Positions 5,109 through 5,593 of a DNA stretch of 5,593 bases are shown here, in pieces; positions within the stretch are counted from its first letter, which is position 1, and each line of letters starts with the position of its first letter. The notes beneath the pieces were generated by a model. That model was not told where the DNA came from, did no database searches, and saw only the letters and a list, made by a program, of their open reading frames with translations. Source of the DNA: an uncultured Nitrosotalea sp. (GTDB taxonomy: Archaea; Thermoproteota; Nitrososphaeria; Nitrososphaerales; Nitrosopumilaceae); NCBI GenBank assembly GCA_946478655.1, contig CAMLDG010000037.1, forward strand, positions 1 to 5,593, read 5' to 3'. The position numbers and the translations under genes were made by a program.

Positions 5109-5577
5109 ATGATGTTAAAGCGCCGTGTTCTATGGTTATCTGTCCCTTCATCCAAGGATGAGGTTCACAGTGATATGGTATAACTGCTTCTTGTGTAAAG
5201 ACAAATTGATAGCTTGCACCTGGTTTGATAACTCCAGGAGAGCCAAAGTCCCCACTAAATTGGTCCTTGAACGGCTTGTCAGGTGTTACTGTGTGAGCAG
5301 TTTCACCCGTATTCTTCCAAACTACCAGATTATTCACACCAAGTTGAGCCTTGGTGGTCTTGGGGGTAAAGTTTTGTTCTTGTGCTTGGTTCTCTGCCCC
5401 AGGAACAATAATTATTGTTGTAGTGTCACCTGGTTTGAGAATTTTTTCTGGAATTATTGGCTTTGCATTAAGTTCTGGTATAAAGTAAAGTTGGTAATAT
5501 GAAACACCGATAGCAGCACCTACAATAACTGCAATCAATCCTATTCCATACGCATGACTGGAGGATGGAAGACTCAA
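5107..5577 (-). CDS. membrane-anchored plastocyanin-like blue copper protein
   Basis: A type 1 copper protein of 156 aa. Residues about 10-33 (starting AYGIGLIAVIVGAAIG) form one hydrophobic helix that would anchor the protein with its C-terminal domain outside the cytoplasmic membrane. The cupredoxin domain (about 45-151) shows the copper ligands His95 (GETAHTVTP), then Cys137, His140 and Met143 in YHCEPHPWM, the Cys-x2-His-x2-Met spacing of plastocyanins and amicyanins. Thaumarchaeal ammonia oxidisers are known to use many such proteins in place of c-type cytochromes, so a role carrying electrons in respiration is likely, but the partners are unknown. The start is TTG: an in-frame TAG lies directly upstream at 5578-5580 and no ATG or GTG precedes the helix. 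A TTG at codon 14 is possible but would cut into the anchor. The promoter lies beyond the window end. Confidence 0.88.
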   Translation of the reverse strand: MSLPSSSHAYGIGLIAVIVGAAIGVSYYQLYFIPELNAKPIIPEKILKPGDTTTIIIVPGAENQAQEQNFTPKTTKAQLGVNNLVVWKNTGETAHTVTPDKPFKDQFSGDFGSPGVIKPGASYQFVFTQEAVIPYHCEPHPWMKGQITIEHGALTS

Positions 5578-5593
5578 CTATTTGCCAATCTTG

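Noticed and set aside
5125..5502. 125-aa forward open frame inside the cupredoxin gene
   Set aside because: It is antisense to the copper-site coding sequence and has a Cys/Trp/Tyr-heavy composition typical of a shadow frame.
1..5593. Mobile element, CRISPR, toxin-antitoxin or defence system
   Set aside because: No transposase or integrase motifs, no repeat array, no terminal repeats and no paired small genes of that kind were seen; gene content is ordinary chromosomal.

Overview
The window (about 5.6 kb, AT-rich) looks like chromosome from an ammonia-oxidising archaeon of the Thaumarchaeota/Nitrososphaerota, most likely the Nitrosopumilus side. The signs are an archaeosine-type tRNA-guanine transglycosylase, a beta-CASP RNase of the archaeal CPSF type, a eukaryote-like 8-oxoguanine glycosylase, a membrane-anchored blue copper protein, TATA boxes about 26 nt upstream of nearly leaderless start codons, and pyrimidine-rich terminators. 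The assignment is inferred from gene content and style, not from a database match.

Layout. Positions 3-107 probably hold the last codons of an unidentified + strand gene. tgtA follows (142-1656, +) and ends convergently, almost abutting a 100-aa ferredoxin gene (1681-1983, -). Behind the ferredoxin on the same strand is a 73-aa tryptophan-rich protein of unknown function (2104-2325, -), with its own T-rich terminator. A divergent promoter region (2326-2444) separates it from a + strand pair: a beta-CASP metallo-beta-lactamase RNase (2445-3701, TTG start) and, one base later, an OGG1-type DNA glycosylase (3703-4554). A complete tRNA-Arg(UCU) follows at 4590-4664. Next is a small possibly arrestin-like protein (4744-5094, +), convergent with a plastocyanin-like cupredoxin (5107-5577, -, TTG start).

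How the genes fit together. This is mostly housekeeping: tRNA modification (TgtA acts on G15, and the tRNA here has G15), RNA processing or decay, base-excision repair, and redox or copper electron transfer. Only the RNase-glycosylase pair has the spacing of an operon. I found no mobile element, CRISPR array, toxin-antitoxin pair or defence locus, and no clear undescribed multi-gene system. The points most worth a second look are residue-level: an Asp-for-Cys second cluster motif in the ferredoxin, an OGG1 lacking the Arg that reads the opposite cytosine, a TgtA without a PUA domain, and a 19-bp perfect palindrome upstream of the ferredoxin promoter.
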